DNA of 64,000 nt from contig NC_132912.1 in the NCBI RefSeq assembly GCF_047675955.1, positions 19,008,500 through 19,072,499 of the forward strand, written 5' to 3'. The notes under the pieces were generated by a model. It made no database searches, was not told the origin of the DNA, and saw only the letters and a program-made list of their open reading frames with translations. Shown piece by piece: positions 33,996 to 45,570 of the stretch (position 1 is the first letter of the stretch; each line of letters begins with the position of its first letter). The translations under genes and the position numbers were made by a program. The DNA comes from Chlorocebus sabaeus (lineage: Eukaryota > Chordata > Mammalia > Primates > Cercopithecidae).

Positions 33996-36900
33996 TTTAC
34001 TCTTTATTTTGGATTTGGAGATAGATATTTGTTCATAGGACAATAACAATGAACTCTAATGAGCTATTGATTATAAAATCTCGTTAATAAAAACACTTCC
34101 ATAAGTGTCCATTGATATCATATTATGATGGCTCCACTAGATCTGAATTCCTAAAAGGAAGGTACCTATATGTATTCAGTGCTCTTTATTGAACTGAATT
34201 ATGGAATTGATGGTTTCTGACTTCAGAAAAGGTTTGTAAAAGATGGAAAAACTAGGGAACAAAAAATTTAGCAGTCTTTTCACTCAATAATCTCAGAAAG
34301 CAGATTCATTTTTAGAGCTTGTATCTGCTTTTACAGATTTTGGGTACCATTTGTTGGGACTGGTGGGATTGGGATGTGTCTGCTTATGCATAGGATAATG
34401 TTGTACTAGGCATAATATTCTAGGTTATGTGAAATTTATATTTGCTTTTTGTATTACATACTCGAATGTGGAAGTATAATCATTGTCTAAGTTTCAGAGA
34501 TTTCGTTGCCACTTGTTCAATGAAAATGTAAACAGTTGTGTCTACCACCCAATTTGCTTCAGAATTTGGAAACGATGTTAAACATAAGAATAAAGCAAAA
34601 TAAGTGACTTTTATTTTAAATACAATCGGGACAAATTTGAGCTGATTCTTTAAAGTTAACTCTATCTCCAGGAATTAAAAATATTATTTCTGAACTGGAT
34701 ATTCTAAGAATGGTACACATCATTTTCACATGTACACTACTGTTAGTTCAGTGTCACTCTCAGTTTTATATTAAAAGTTGGTTGTCATCGTATTTTTAGA
34801 AAACTCTTTCCTTATATTCTTATAGTTTATAGTAAATGGCATAGGAAAAACTCCATAAAAATGACTAGACAGAAATCTAAACAAGTGAGTTTTTATGGAC
34901 ATAACATTTATACAGAAATATCAGGTATGTTTTTGAGCATGTGGCCTTGCTAAGCGTGTTAATGTTTCACAGAAGACTTTACTGGGAATAAAATTATGAA
35001 TCTATTATTTAAATGAGGTAAAGGATTATATGGTTCTTTATGCAGAAAATATATCTCGTTTCTCTTACTTTATTATCTCATTTGGTTTTAGACGAAGGAT
35101 GTCAGATTGTATAATGAGGAAACCAGTTCTCATTTTCACCAAGACTACCCAAATTTAATACATGTGCTTCAAGCTTCAGTATCCTTCTAAGTAATAAGCT
35201 GCTACGTGTCTTACTTTTTTGTTTGTCAAATGGGGGCAAGGGCATTGTGAAACTTACAATTTTGCTCTGCTCAACTGCCTGTAACAATATTAATTGAAAT
35301 GGCTACATTTTACTATGATATTAAAAGTTGGAATTTTCTACTGTTTCTAATATGCTTTTAAAGATACTTTCAGAGTTATTGGAATTATTAAAGGTAGCAA
35401 CCAAAGACACTTTCACAGACTATTTCTAACAATTAGCAAATTCTTTATTCACAATCAAGACATAAATAGCATAATAAAACATATATCTAGGTCTAGGCCT
35501 ATAAAGGGTTTGTTTTCCTCCAAAAAATGATTTCAAAGTAAATAATACCTACACTCTAAATGTCTTTATAGGTTATTTTGTGTCTGCATGGAATGTACAC
35601 CTGTAAAAAGGATTACTTAAGGATAATATAGAATTTATATTTTACTTATTTCCTTCTCAATTAGTATACATACACATATGTATACACACAAACCACTTGA
35701 GCTACCTTGATGGCTAGCCCACACTTTTACCTAAATGAGAAATAGAGTAATATTACAGTAGTGAAGTAAAGAGGAAAAAACACAAGGGCTAGATTTGTCC
35801 AACTTGCACTTTCTGGCGGCAGGAAACTTCTAATAGTTCTGAAGAGAAGTAGAATGGCAATTTCTTTATTTAACACCATGTTAACATAAAGATTTAAAAA
35901 TGTATACTTATTAGAAAGAATGACATAATTTGATTCTTCCTGTTTAATAAAATAAGGTCACCATTTATGTGGACATGCACACGGGAAAAAAAATGACTGC
36001 AGGAAAGAATGACTTTGAGATCAGACCCATCAAATAAGATTACTTAATTGTCTGCTGCCATACTAGACACTCAGAAATGCAAAATAAGATAATTTCATTG
36101 TGAGGATAAGAAATTCTATTAAAAAATTATAAAATGGTGTGTACTTGGGTAGCATGGGGTGGATATAATTAGGAATCATGTCTTTACTTGGAGGATCAGC
36201 CTATTAGGCTGGGTAGCAGGTAGGCAGCTTCAGAAGAGGCAAGCTGAAGAAAAGACTCAGAGGTGGAAATGAGTGTTAGGGCTGTCCTAGGAACTAGGAA
36301 CAAGGGCCTAATGACACCCAAGACTTCTGTGTTTATTTTTACCTGATTTATCTGAAAGGTTCAGCCCCAGAGATAAAAAAATTGAATGATGAGGACAGGC
36401 TTGATTCCCCTACTGATAAAGGAGACAGGCTGTCCTCTGGAAACTGTGAAAAATTATCAGAACCTTGGCACTGATAAGTCAAGGGAAGAATGCTGAAACC
36501 AGCAAGATTGGTAACATTTATGAAGGCACATTTATGCAATGGGAAAACATTCATGTCCCATGTTATTGACTAATAAATCTGTATGCTGTAGTAAACTCTG
36601 AATAAAAACATAAAAAAATAGCTTAATATTGGCAAAGATAGATATTTCCTTTTGTTTTTTTTAAAACAAGAATGAGGAAAATCCACAGATTTCCCCCCAC
36701 CCCTCCACCCCTGCTAGAGGTTAGCAGACATGGAAACTGCTCCTTATTTTCATATTGCAATATTTCCCCAATATTTCCTCCTCCTGAGTCTTCTGCTTTG
36801 AGCCCAGGTTTCCTTAAATATAAAGCAGAAGTGCTTCTATATAACTGAACCCAGTTCTTTGATTTCCTGTGGTAACTCTGTTTTAAAATGACTGTCATGC

Positions 36901-38194
36901 AATGGATTTTGTTCTTTCTGTGTCTTGTGTATTTGGCTGAAACCCTTACTAGTTCTTTTAATTTCTACCTTTCAAACATGTCTGATGCAAATGAATAAAA
37001 GTTAAAACCCAGTGATCTCAAGATGGGAGTTGGGGTGGGAGAGGGTAAACTTTTTGAAATCAACAGGAAACCTCATTCTCAGTGTCCTGAGGTTAATGTT
37101 CACATATGTTAAGTAGCCGAATATGTCTTGAGCAAGTCACTTGGTCTCTTCAGGCATTGGTGTTTTCATTTGAGAAGGTGGGATGATAACAACTTTGAAA
37201 GTTGCTTTACATTTCAGTGACTGCATCGGGACATAGTATGTCCTATTTAAAGGCTATAGTAGCTTTTTACCAGTCTTTTCACATAAATGACTGACACTTG
37301 GCATAGTGCTCTGTGAGTAGCAAGTATTCACTGTACAATGAACAAATGGGATGGATTTTTCTGGCATTATTGATTCTAGTTGGAAAGTCATATGATATAC
37401 ATTGCCATCTTTAAAAATTAATAGCACCCCTGTCCATACCTAATACATTTTCATAATCTTCCCTATTTATTTTCTTCCTCAAACTTTCAATACTTTATTG
37501 TATTACGGATATCAGGAAGTTTGGAAAAAAGTGGGAAAATGAAATAAAAATATCATTTTCAGTCTGCTAATTTGATAGTAGATCTATTAAGTAAAACTAA
37601 TCATAACTAAAAGTATTTTCACCACAGCTCTCAAATTTCTCATTCAGCTATAACCATGAAAGCTAAAGTGTACAAATTAACAGAGATTATTCAAAGGAGT
37701 CCTATGTTAATGAAAATAGGAAATTTTAATAGAATTTTTTTTTTTTTACAAACTTTACTCTTGTGATTGTTATAATTGGAGATACTGAATTGAAAATGTG
37801 ACCAAGATGTTCAATAACAGGCATTTTGACAGCTTTTGGAATAAAAATATTCAGGCACTTTGTAATTTTAAAGTTTTTTGAAAGTTTAATCTCTTTTGTC
37901 ATTTGCTCCCGATCACATTTATTTCTTTATACAGATTTATTTCTATAAACTATGCATTTACATTTGTATGAGCAATGTGGCACTAAAATTATGTTTGGAG
38001 TAATCAACGAGATTCAAATTTTCATGAATTAGTAAAATTAAAATAGATTATTTTTAATTTTAATAAATTTGAACTTATCAATTTTTTCTTTCATGAACAA
38101 TGTTTTTGTTATTCTATCTAAAAAGTCATCACATTAATTTTTTAAAGCATCACATTTATTAAAATATATTTTAGTTTTTTGTTTCGTTTTGCAT
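33996..38194. other. Long stretch with few recognisable repeats
   Basis: Over 4 kb with no SINE or LINE that I can name except a weak sense MIR at about 37080-37340 ('gcaagtcacttggtctcttcagg', 'tggcatagtgctctgtgagtag'). AT-rich, frames all under 92 codons and without domain signal. It could hold unique or regulatory DNA, but nothing visible supports that. Confidence 0.5.
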
Positions 38195-38412
38195 TTTCTT
38201 TTTTTATTTTTATACTTTAAGTTCTAGGATACATGTGCAGAATGTGAAAGTTTGTTACATAGGTATACATGTTCCATGGTGGTTTGCTGCACCCATCAAC
38301 TTGTCATCTACATTAGGTATTTCTCCTAGTGCTGTCCCTCCCCTTGCCCTCCACCCCCTGACAGGCCCTGGTGTGTGACGTTTCCCTCTCTGTGTCCATG
38401 TGTTATCATTGT

Positions 38413-41400
38413 TCAGCTCCCACTTATGCATGAGAACATGTGGTGTTTGGTTTTCTGTTCATGTGTTAGTTTGCTGAGAATGATGGTTTCCAACTTCATC
38501 TATGTCCCTGGAAAGGACATGAACTCATTCTTTTTTATGGCTGCAGAGTATTCCATGGTGTATATATGCTACATTTTATTTATCCAGTCTAACATTAATG
38601 GTCATTTGGGTTGGTGCCAAGTCTTTGCTATTGTGAACAGAGTTGCAATAAACATACGTGTGCATGTGTCTTTATAGTAGAATGATTTATAATCCTTTGG
38701 GTATATACCCAGTAATGGGATTGCTGGGTCAAACGGTATTTCTAGTTCTAGATCCCGGAGGAATCATTGCACTGTCTTCCACAATGGTTGAACTAATTTA
38801 CACTCCCACTAACAGTGTAAAAGTGTTCCTATTTCTTTACATCTGCTCCAGCATCTGTTGTTTCCTTTCTTTTTAATGATCACCATTCTAACTGGTGTGA
38901 GATGGCATCTCATTATGGTTTTGATTTGCATTTCTCTAATAACCAGCGATGATGAACTTTTTTTCATGTATTTGTTGGCCGGATAAATGTCTTCTTTTGG
39001 AAAGTGTTTGTTCATATTTTGCCCACTTTTTGATGGGGTTGCTTTTTTCTTGTAAATTTAAGTTCCTTGTAGATTCTGGATATTAGTCCTTTGTCAGATG
39101 GATAGATTGCAAAAATTATCTCCCATTCTGTAGGGTGCCTATTCACTCTGATGATAGTTCCTTTTGCTGTGAAGAAGGTCTTTAGTTTAATTAGATTCCA
39201 TTTGTCTATTTTGGCTTTTGTTGCCATTGCTTTTGGTATTTTAGTCATGAAGTCTTTGCCCACGCCTGTGTCCTGAATGGTATTGCCTAGGTTTTCTTCC
39301 AGGGTTTTTATGGTTTTAGGTCTTACATTTAAATCTTTAATCCATCTTGAGTTAATTTTTGTATAAGGTGCAAGGAAGGGGTCCTATTTCAGTTTTCTGC
39401 CTATGGCTAGCCGGTTTTCCCAACACCATTTATTAAATAGAAAATCCTTTCTCCATTGCTTGTGTTTGTCAGGTTTGTCAAAGAATGAATGGTTGTAGAC
39501 GTGTGGTGTGATTTCTGAGGCCTCTGTTCTGTTCCATTGGTCTATATATCTGTTTATCTGTTTTGGTTACTGTAGCCTTGTAGTATAGTTTGAAGTCAGG
39601 TAGCATGATGCCTCTAGCTTTGTTCTTTTTGCTTAGGACTGTCTTGGCTATATAGGCTCTTTTTTGGTTCCAAATGAAATTTAAAGTAGTTTTTTCTAAT
39701 TTTGTGAAGAAAGTCAATGGTAGCTTGATGGGAATAGCATTGAACCTATAAATTATTTTGGACAGTATGGCCATTTTCATGATATTGAGTCTTCCTATCC
39801 ATGAGCATGGAATGTTTTCCCATCTGTTTGTGTCCTCTCTTATTTCCTTGAGGAGTGGTTTGTAGTTCTCCTTGAAGAGGTCCTTCATATCCCTTTAAGT
39901 TGGATGCCTAGGTATTTTATTCTATTTGAGGCAATTGTGAATGGGAGTTTGCTCATTATTTGGCTGTTTGTCTATTACTGGTGTATAGGAATGCTTGTGA
40001 TTTTTGCACATTGATTTTGTATCCTGAGACTTTATTGAAGTGCTTACCAGCTTAAGGAATTTTTGACTGAGATGATGGGGTTTTCTAGATACACCATCAT
40101 GTCATCTGCAAATAGAGATAATTTGACTTTCTTTCTTCTATTTGAATACGCTTTATTTCTTTCTCTTGCATGATTGCCCTGGCCACAACTTCCAATACTA
40201 TGTTGAATAGGAGTGGTGAGAGAGGGCATCCTTTTCTTTTGCCGGATTTCAAAGGGAATGCTTCCAGCTTTTGCCCATTCAGTATGATATTGGCCATGGG
40301 TTTGTCATAAATAATTCTTATTATTTTGAGATATGTTCCATCCATACCTAGTTTATTGAGTGTTTTTAGCATGAAGGGACGTTGAATTTTATTGAAGGCC
40401 TTTTCTGCATCTATTGAGATAATCATGTGGTTTTTGTCAATGGTTCTGTTTATGTGATGAATTATGTTTATTGATTTGCATATGTTGAGCCAGCCTTGCA
40501 TCCAGGGATGAAGCCGACTTGATCGTGGTGGATAAGCTTTTTGATGTACTGCTGGATTTGGTTTGGCAGTATTTTATTGAGGATTTTCACATCAATGTTT
40601 GTTAGGGATATTAGCCTGAAATTTTATTTTTTTAATTGTGTCTCTGCCAGGTTTTGGTATCAGAATGATGCTGGCCTCATAAAATGAATTAGGAAGGAGT
40701 CCCTCTTTTTCTATTGTTTGAAATAGTTTCAGAAGGAATGGTACCAGCTCCTCTTTTTATCTCTAGTAGAATTTGGCTGTGAATCCATCTGGTCCTGGAC
40801 TTTTTTGGTTGGTAGGCTATTAATTACTGCCTCAATTTCAGATCTTGTTATTGGCCTATTCAGGGATTTGACTTCTTCCTGGTTTAGTCTTGGGAGGGTG
40901 TATGTGTCCAGGAATTTATCAGTTTCTTCTAGATTTTCTAAGGGTGTTTGTAGTATTCTCTGATAGTCATTTGTATTTTTGTGGGATCAGTGGTGATATC
41001 CCCTTTATCACTTTTTATTGTGTCTATTTGATTCTTCCATCTTTTCTTCTTTATAGTCTGACTAGCAGTCTATCTATTTGTTAATGTTTTCAGAAAACTA
41101 ACTCCTGGATTTATTGATTTTTTGAAGTGTTTTTCGTGTCTCTGTCTCCTTCACTTCTGCTCTGATCGTAGTTATTTCTTTTCTTCTGCCAGCTTTTGAA
41201 TTTGTTTACTCTTGATTCTCTAGTTCTTTTAATAGTGATGTTAAGGAGTCAATTTTAGATCTTTCCCTGGGCATTTAGTGGTATAAATTTCCCTGTAAAG
41301 ACTTCTTTAGCTGTGTTCCAGAGATTCTGGTATGTTGTGTCTTTGTTCTCATTGGTTTTAAAGAACTTATTTATTTCTGCCTTCATTTCGTTATTTACCC

Positions 41401-42166
41401 AGTAGTCATTCAGGAGCAGGTTGTTCAGTTTCCATGTAGTTGTGCAGTTTTGAGTGAGTTTGTTAATCGTGAAGTCTAATTCGATTGCACTGTGGTCTGA
41501 GAAACTGTTTGTTATGACTTCTGTCCTTTTGCTTGTGCTGAGGAGTGTTTTACTTGCAATTATGTGTTTGATTTTAGAATAAGTGCTATGTGGTTCTGAG
41601 AAAAATGTATATTCTGTTGATTTGGGATGGAGAGTTCTGTAGACGTCTATTAGGTCTGCTTGGTGCAAAGCTGAGTTCAAGTCCTGAATATTCTTGTTAA
41701 TTTTCTGTCTTACTGATGTAATATTGACAGTGGGGTGTTAAAGTCTCCCACTATTATTGTGTGGGAGTCTAAGTCTCTTTGTAGGTCTTTAAGAACTTGC
41801 CTTATATATCTGGGAGCTCCTGTATTGGGTGCACATATATTTAGGATAGTTAACTCTTCTTGTTGCATTGATCCCTTTACCATTATGTGATGACGTTGTT
41901 TGTGTTTTTTGATCTTTGTTGGTTTAAAGTCTGTTTTATCAGAGACCAGGATTGCAACCCCTGCTTTTTTTTTTTTTTTTTTTCCTGCTTTCCATTTGCT
42001 TGGTAAATCTTTTCTTTATGCCTTTATTTTTAGCATGTGTCTTTGCGTTTGAAATGGGTCTCCTGAATATAGTACACCGATGGGTCTTGACTCTTTATCC
42101 AATTTGCCAGTCTGTGCCTTCTACATTTAATGTTAACATTGTTAGGTGTGAATTTGATCCTGTCAT
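38413..42166 (-). pseudogene. L1 ORF2 (endonuclease/reverse transcriptase) pseudogene
   Basis: About 3754 bases against 3.83 kb for an intact ORF2, so little is missing overall. Visible pieces: endonuclease C-terminal part at 41255-41680 (SDHSAIELDF with the catalytic His), reverse transcriptase at 40097-40501 (KNHMIISIDAEKAF, GCPLSPLLFN), the catalytic FADD box in frame 40044-40229, then 39478-39888 (LPDFKLYYKATV), 39012-39263 and 38809-39015 toward the C terminus. Stops and frame changes separate them. Confidence 0.9.
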
Positions 42167-42229
42167 TATGATGCTAGCTGGCTATTTTGCCCATTAGTTG
42201 ATGCAGTTTCTTCATAGTGTTGATGGTCT

Positions 42230-42790
42230 TTACATTTTGGTTTGTTTTTGCAGTGACTGGTACCAATTTATCTTTTTCATATTTAGTGCTTCCTTCAGGA
42301 GCTCTTGTAAGGGAGACCTGGTGGTGACAAAATCCCTCAGCATTTCCTTTTCTGTAAAGGATTTTATTTCTCCTTCACTTATGAAGCTTAGTTTGGCTGG
42401 ATATGAAATTCTGGGTTGAAAATTATTTTCTTTAAGAATGTTGAATGTTGGTCCCCACTCTCTTCTGGCTTGCAGGGTTTCTGCAGAGAGATCTGCTGTT
42501 AGTCTGATGGACTTCCCTTTGAGAGTAACCTGATGGTTCTCTCTGGCTGCCCTTAACATTTTTTCCTTCATTTCAACCTTGGTGAATCTGACGGTTATGT
42601 GTCTTGGGGTTGCTCTACTCGAGTAGTATTTTTGTGGTGTTCTCTGTATTTCCTCAATTAGGATGTTGGCCTTTCTTGCTAGGTTGGGGAAGTTCTCTTG
42701 GATAATATCCTGAAGTGTGTTTTCCAACTTGGTTACATTCTCCCTGTCACTTTCAGGTACACCAATCAAATGTAGGTTTGATCTTTTCAC
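42230..42790 (-). pseudogene. L1 ORF1 protein remnant (C-terminal half)
   Basis: The longest frame in the window: 186 codons without a stop, covering roughly the second half of the ~338-residue ORF1p, i.e. the RNA-recognition and C-terminal domains (ESDRENVTKLENTLQ, RHITVRFTKVEMKEK, FQPRISYPAKLSF). Upstream the frame is broken at 42790 and the L1 is truncated soon after. Not expected to be functional. Confidence 0.88.
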
Positions 42791-42885
42791 ATAGTCCCGT
42801 ATTTCTTAGAGGCTTTGTTCATTCCTTTTCTTTCTTTTTTCTCTAATCTTGTCTTCATACTTTATTTCATTAAATTGATCTGCGG

Positions 42886-43609
42886 TCAGTAGGCTTTTAG
42901 CCTAAGCTTTTCTATTTATCTAACTAGAAGTTGAGGTGTGTCTACTGTTTGCTGTAGTTGTAGGTCAGAGAAAGTAAAATTTCCTCTGGTGTCTTTATTA
43001 TTGTCTCCTTTGTTGTCTTTGGGTTTCCCTAGAAACTGCTTCTTAAAGAGGGTTTGAGGTTTCCAGTGCTTTTAGTTATAATCTCAGTTGTAGCTGATTG
43101 ATGTGTTGGCAAGGTGTGGGGGCGGGGAGAACATTCTATCGTTCTGCGATTAGGTCTCAGTCTTTTGGTGAGCCTGTTTCTCTAGGCTGTGACTTTCACA
43201 AGTGCTTCTCAGCCTTCTATACCTCTTCCCCTTTTAGGGGGGTTAGAAAGACTAAAAGGGACTGGAGTTGGTAATTTTCCATTCCTCACCTTAACAGATA
43301 GAGGGGGCTGGAGTTGGGAATTTCTGGTGAAAGCCATATTGGTTAGAGTCTAATCAATGTGGGGGAGAAGGTAGAACCAGAAAAGAGAAAAGGTCTCATT
43401 TATTATCCTATTCCATAATCATACGCCAACACTGACTAAGACCTGGTAATTTCCCCTGCTAAATATTTTTAAATATTTTACACCAGTACATACCATTTCT
43501 TCCATTCTTGTTGAAATCAGCAAGATCTCTACCTGTTTCTTTTAATAATCTCTTTTTGAAAAATTATTTTCATTTATTTTCTGAATTAAAGAATTTGAAG
43601 GAGCTTTGA
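42886..43609. other. Unassigned; possibly antisense L1M 5' UTR
   Basis: GC- and pyrimidine-structured stretch with repeated 'ggactggagttgg' / 'gggctggagttggg' phrases (43261 and 43307) that recalls antisense 5' UTR of old L1M elements. Not firmly assigned; no open frame. Confidence 0.3.
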
Positions 43610-43700
43610 AGGGCAAAGGTAGTGTCTGTTATCACCGTGTCTCCAGTGCCAAGTCTGTGAGAGAACACAGTATACATTTATTTAAAGAATGACATTATAA
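43610..43700 (+). mobile_element. L2 3' end
   Basis: 'gggcaaaggtagtgtctgttatcaccgtgtctccagtgccaagtctgtgagagaacacagtatacatttatttaaagaatgac' is an L2 3' tail in sense orientation. Confidence 0.5.
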
Positions 43701-43784
43701 ATAAATTATAAGAGCACTGCTACAAGGAATATTTGCATTGCATAGGCTCGAAATTTTTAAGCTAAAAGACAGAGTTAGGCAACA

Positions 43785-44265
43785 GATATTTTAAAAATAA
43801 TTGAGGTGAAATTCATATAACATACAATTAGCCATTTAAATGTACAATTCCAGGGCAATTGTATACTTTAAATTCCAGTTGTACACTTTAAATTCCATTT
43901 AAATTCCATTTAAAGTGTACAATTTCAGTGTACAGTTTCAGGGACTGCATTCACAATGTTGTGCAACCCCCATCTCTAGTTCCAAAATTATTTAATCACC
44001 TCCCAAGAACACCTTATACCCATTATGTTCCCCATTATCCCCTTTGCCCCATAATATGGCAACCACTGATCTGCTTTCTTTTTCTATAGATGTGTCTGTT
44101 TTGGATATTTCATATAATAAGATTCCTGCAATATGTATCTTGCATCTGGCTTCGTTTACTTAGTATAATGTTTTTGAGGATCAGACAACTTGTAGTATGT
44201 TTCAATGCTTCATTCCCTTTTATTGCCAAATAGTATTCCATTGTGTGTGTGTTCTGTATACACAT
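43785..44265 (-). mobile_element. Old L1M 3' UTR, antisense
   Basis: 'attgaggtgaaattcatataacatacaattagcc', 'gcattcacaatgttgtgcaacccccatctctagttcc', 'ccattatcccctttgcccc', 'tggcaaccactgatctgctttc', 'aatagtattccattgtgtg'. Contains internal small duplications of TTTAAATTCCA at 43860-43915. The GSK3B retrocopy begins just to its right. Confidence 0.7.
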
Positions 44266-44270
44266 ATGTA

Positions 44271-44830
44271 ATAATCAAGGTCCTGGGAACTCCAACAAGG
44301 GAGCAAATTAGAGAAGTGAACCCAAACTACACAGAATTTAAATTCCCTCAAATTAAGGCACATCCTTGGACTATATAGTCTTCTGACCCTGAACTGCACT
44401 GGAGGCAATTGCACCATGTAGCCGTCTGCTGGAGTATACACCAACTCTTGACTGACACCACTGGAAGCTTGTGCACATTTATTTTTTGATGAATTACAGG
44501 ATCCAAATGTCAAACTACCAAATGGGTGAGACACACCTGCATTCTCCAACTTCACTACTCAAGAACTGCCAGATAATCTACCTCTGGCTACCGTCCTTAT
44601 TCCTCCTCATGCTCAGATTCAAGCAGCTGTTTCAGTGCCCACAAATGCCACAGCAGCTTCCTGTGCTAATGCGGAGACTGTGAATAAACCAATAATGTTC
44701 TTTTTGCATCAGCTTCCAACTCCACCTGAACAGTCTTGAGAAACCAGCTGCACAGGAAAAGCCACCAGTTACTTGAGTGTCACTCAGCAAAACTGGTCAC
44801 TTCTGGAAAGAATATTAAAAAGAGAAAAAT
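44271..44830 (+). pseudogene. GSK3B: GSK3B processed pseudogene (3' portion)
   Basis: Intron-less copy of the mRNA for glycogen synthase kinase-3 beta (Ser/Thr kinase of Wnt and insulin signalling), 5' truncated. It starts at the codons for IKVLGTPTREQ (about residue 270-280 of 420) and runs through PNYTEFKFPQIKAHPW, CSRLLEYTPT, FDEL-DPNVKLPNG, TPPA-type tail, LIPPHA-IQAA, PTNATAAS and ASNST to the parental stop at 44727-44729, then about 100 bases of 3' UTR ('ccagctgcacaggaaaagccaccagttacttgagtgtcactcag'). Frame is broken at about 44372 (+2), 44447 (-1) and 44671 (-1), with other substitutions. The parent sequence is recalled, not aligned. No clear poly(A) tail; the 3' end runs into a TA/TG tract. 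Confidence 0.88.
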
Positions 44831-44837
44831 ATCTATT

Positions 44838-45058
44838 AAAAATATATGTGTGTGTGTATATATACACACACACAATGAAATATTATACATATATATTTAT
44901 TGTGATATATAAAAATTTATCCATCAGACTATATGTATGTGTGTGTATGTGTATATATATACACATATATGTATATACATATATATACATGCAATAGAAT
45001 ATTATATGTTATATATATTTACATTCAGTATATATATAATATATAATACTTTATCCAT
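44838..45058. repeat. TA/TG/CA-rich microsatellite cluster
   Basis: Alternating tracts (TGTGTGTATATATACACACACACA, then TATGTATGTGTGTGTATG and ATATACATATATATAC) with strong self-complementarity. TTTATCCATCAGACT occurs at 44918 and 45050, so the cluster has grown by local duplication in what looks like L1M sequence. Confidence 0.85.
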
Positions 45059-45338
45059 CAGACTTAATTTTAAGGGCAGAAATCTTGCCTTAGTCCACCT
45101 GAAAGAAATAATTTATCCTAATAAAGATAACTTGGAGCTAGCCAGCCTAAAAAGTAAGAGTTTATCCCTTTATTGAAAGAAAATAGGTGACCTCTTTATT
45201 GGAAGAAAAAAGGTGAAATTATTGAATCGTATATTCTATTGGTTCTTCTCATGGAAATATTCTGCTCAACTTATTTAAATGGCGAAAATCCAGTTCAACG
45301 TGGTTTGATGGATGTTGTAATGCTGTCATACTCTAGGA

Positions 45339-45562
45339 CAGGGATTGACATGCTGTGGTTTGGGAGTCAAATCCAGCCTACCATCTGTTTTTATAAGTAA
45401 AGTTTTATTGGAACATAGCCAAATCCATTCTTTTCCATACTGTTTATGGCTGCTTTCATATGAAAACAGCAGAATTGCGTAGCTATTACTGAGATTGCGT
45501 GGCTTACGATGTCTAAAATACTTCTTCTCTGACAATGTACAGTAAGAGCTTGGTGATCTCTG
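45339..45562. mobile_element. hAT-type non-autonomous DNA element
   Basis: 224-bp element beginning CAGGGATTGAC and ending ...TCTCTG, with 'taaagttttattggaacat' in the body, the same family as 15404-16024. Flanked by CTCTAGGA (45331-45338) and CTCTAGAA (45563-45570), 7 of 8 matching. Confidence 0.75.
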
Positions 45563-45570
45563 CTCTAGAA

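Larger units (their letters stand above)
38195..42885 (-). mobile_element. L1P (older L1PA-type) copy, nearly complete ORF2, truncated in ORF1, antisense
   Basis: Antisense L1 from its 3' UTR ('ttatactttaagttctaggatacatgtgcag', 38210) through the whole of ORF2 (about 38413-42166) and the C-terminal half of ORF1 (to 42790 and slightly beyond). The 3' UTR text ('ggtggtttgctgcacccatcaacttgtcatctac') fits older primate L1PA/L1PB groups rather than the youngest. Truncated at about 42885, so promoter and 5' UTR are absent. Many stops make it inactive. Confidence 0.92.

Noticed and set aside
44220..44555. 111-codon minus-strand open frame
   Set aside because: Antisense shadow of the GSK3B processed pseudogene.
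44838..45058. CRISPR-like repeat array
   Set aside because: It is a dinucleotide microsatellite in a primate genome; no spacer structure.
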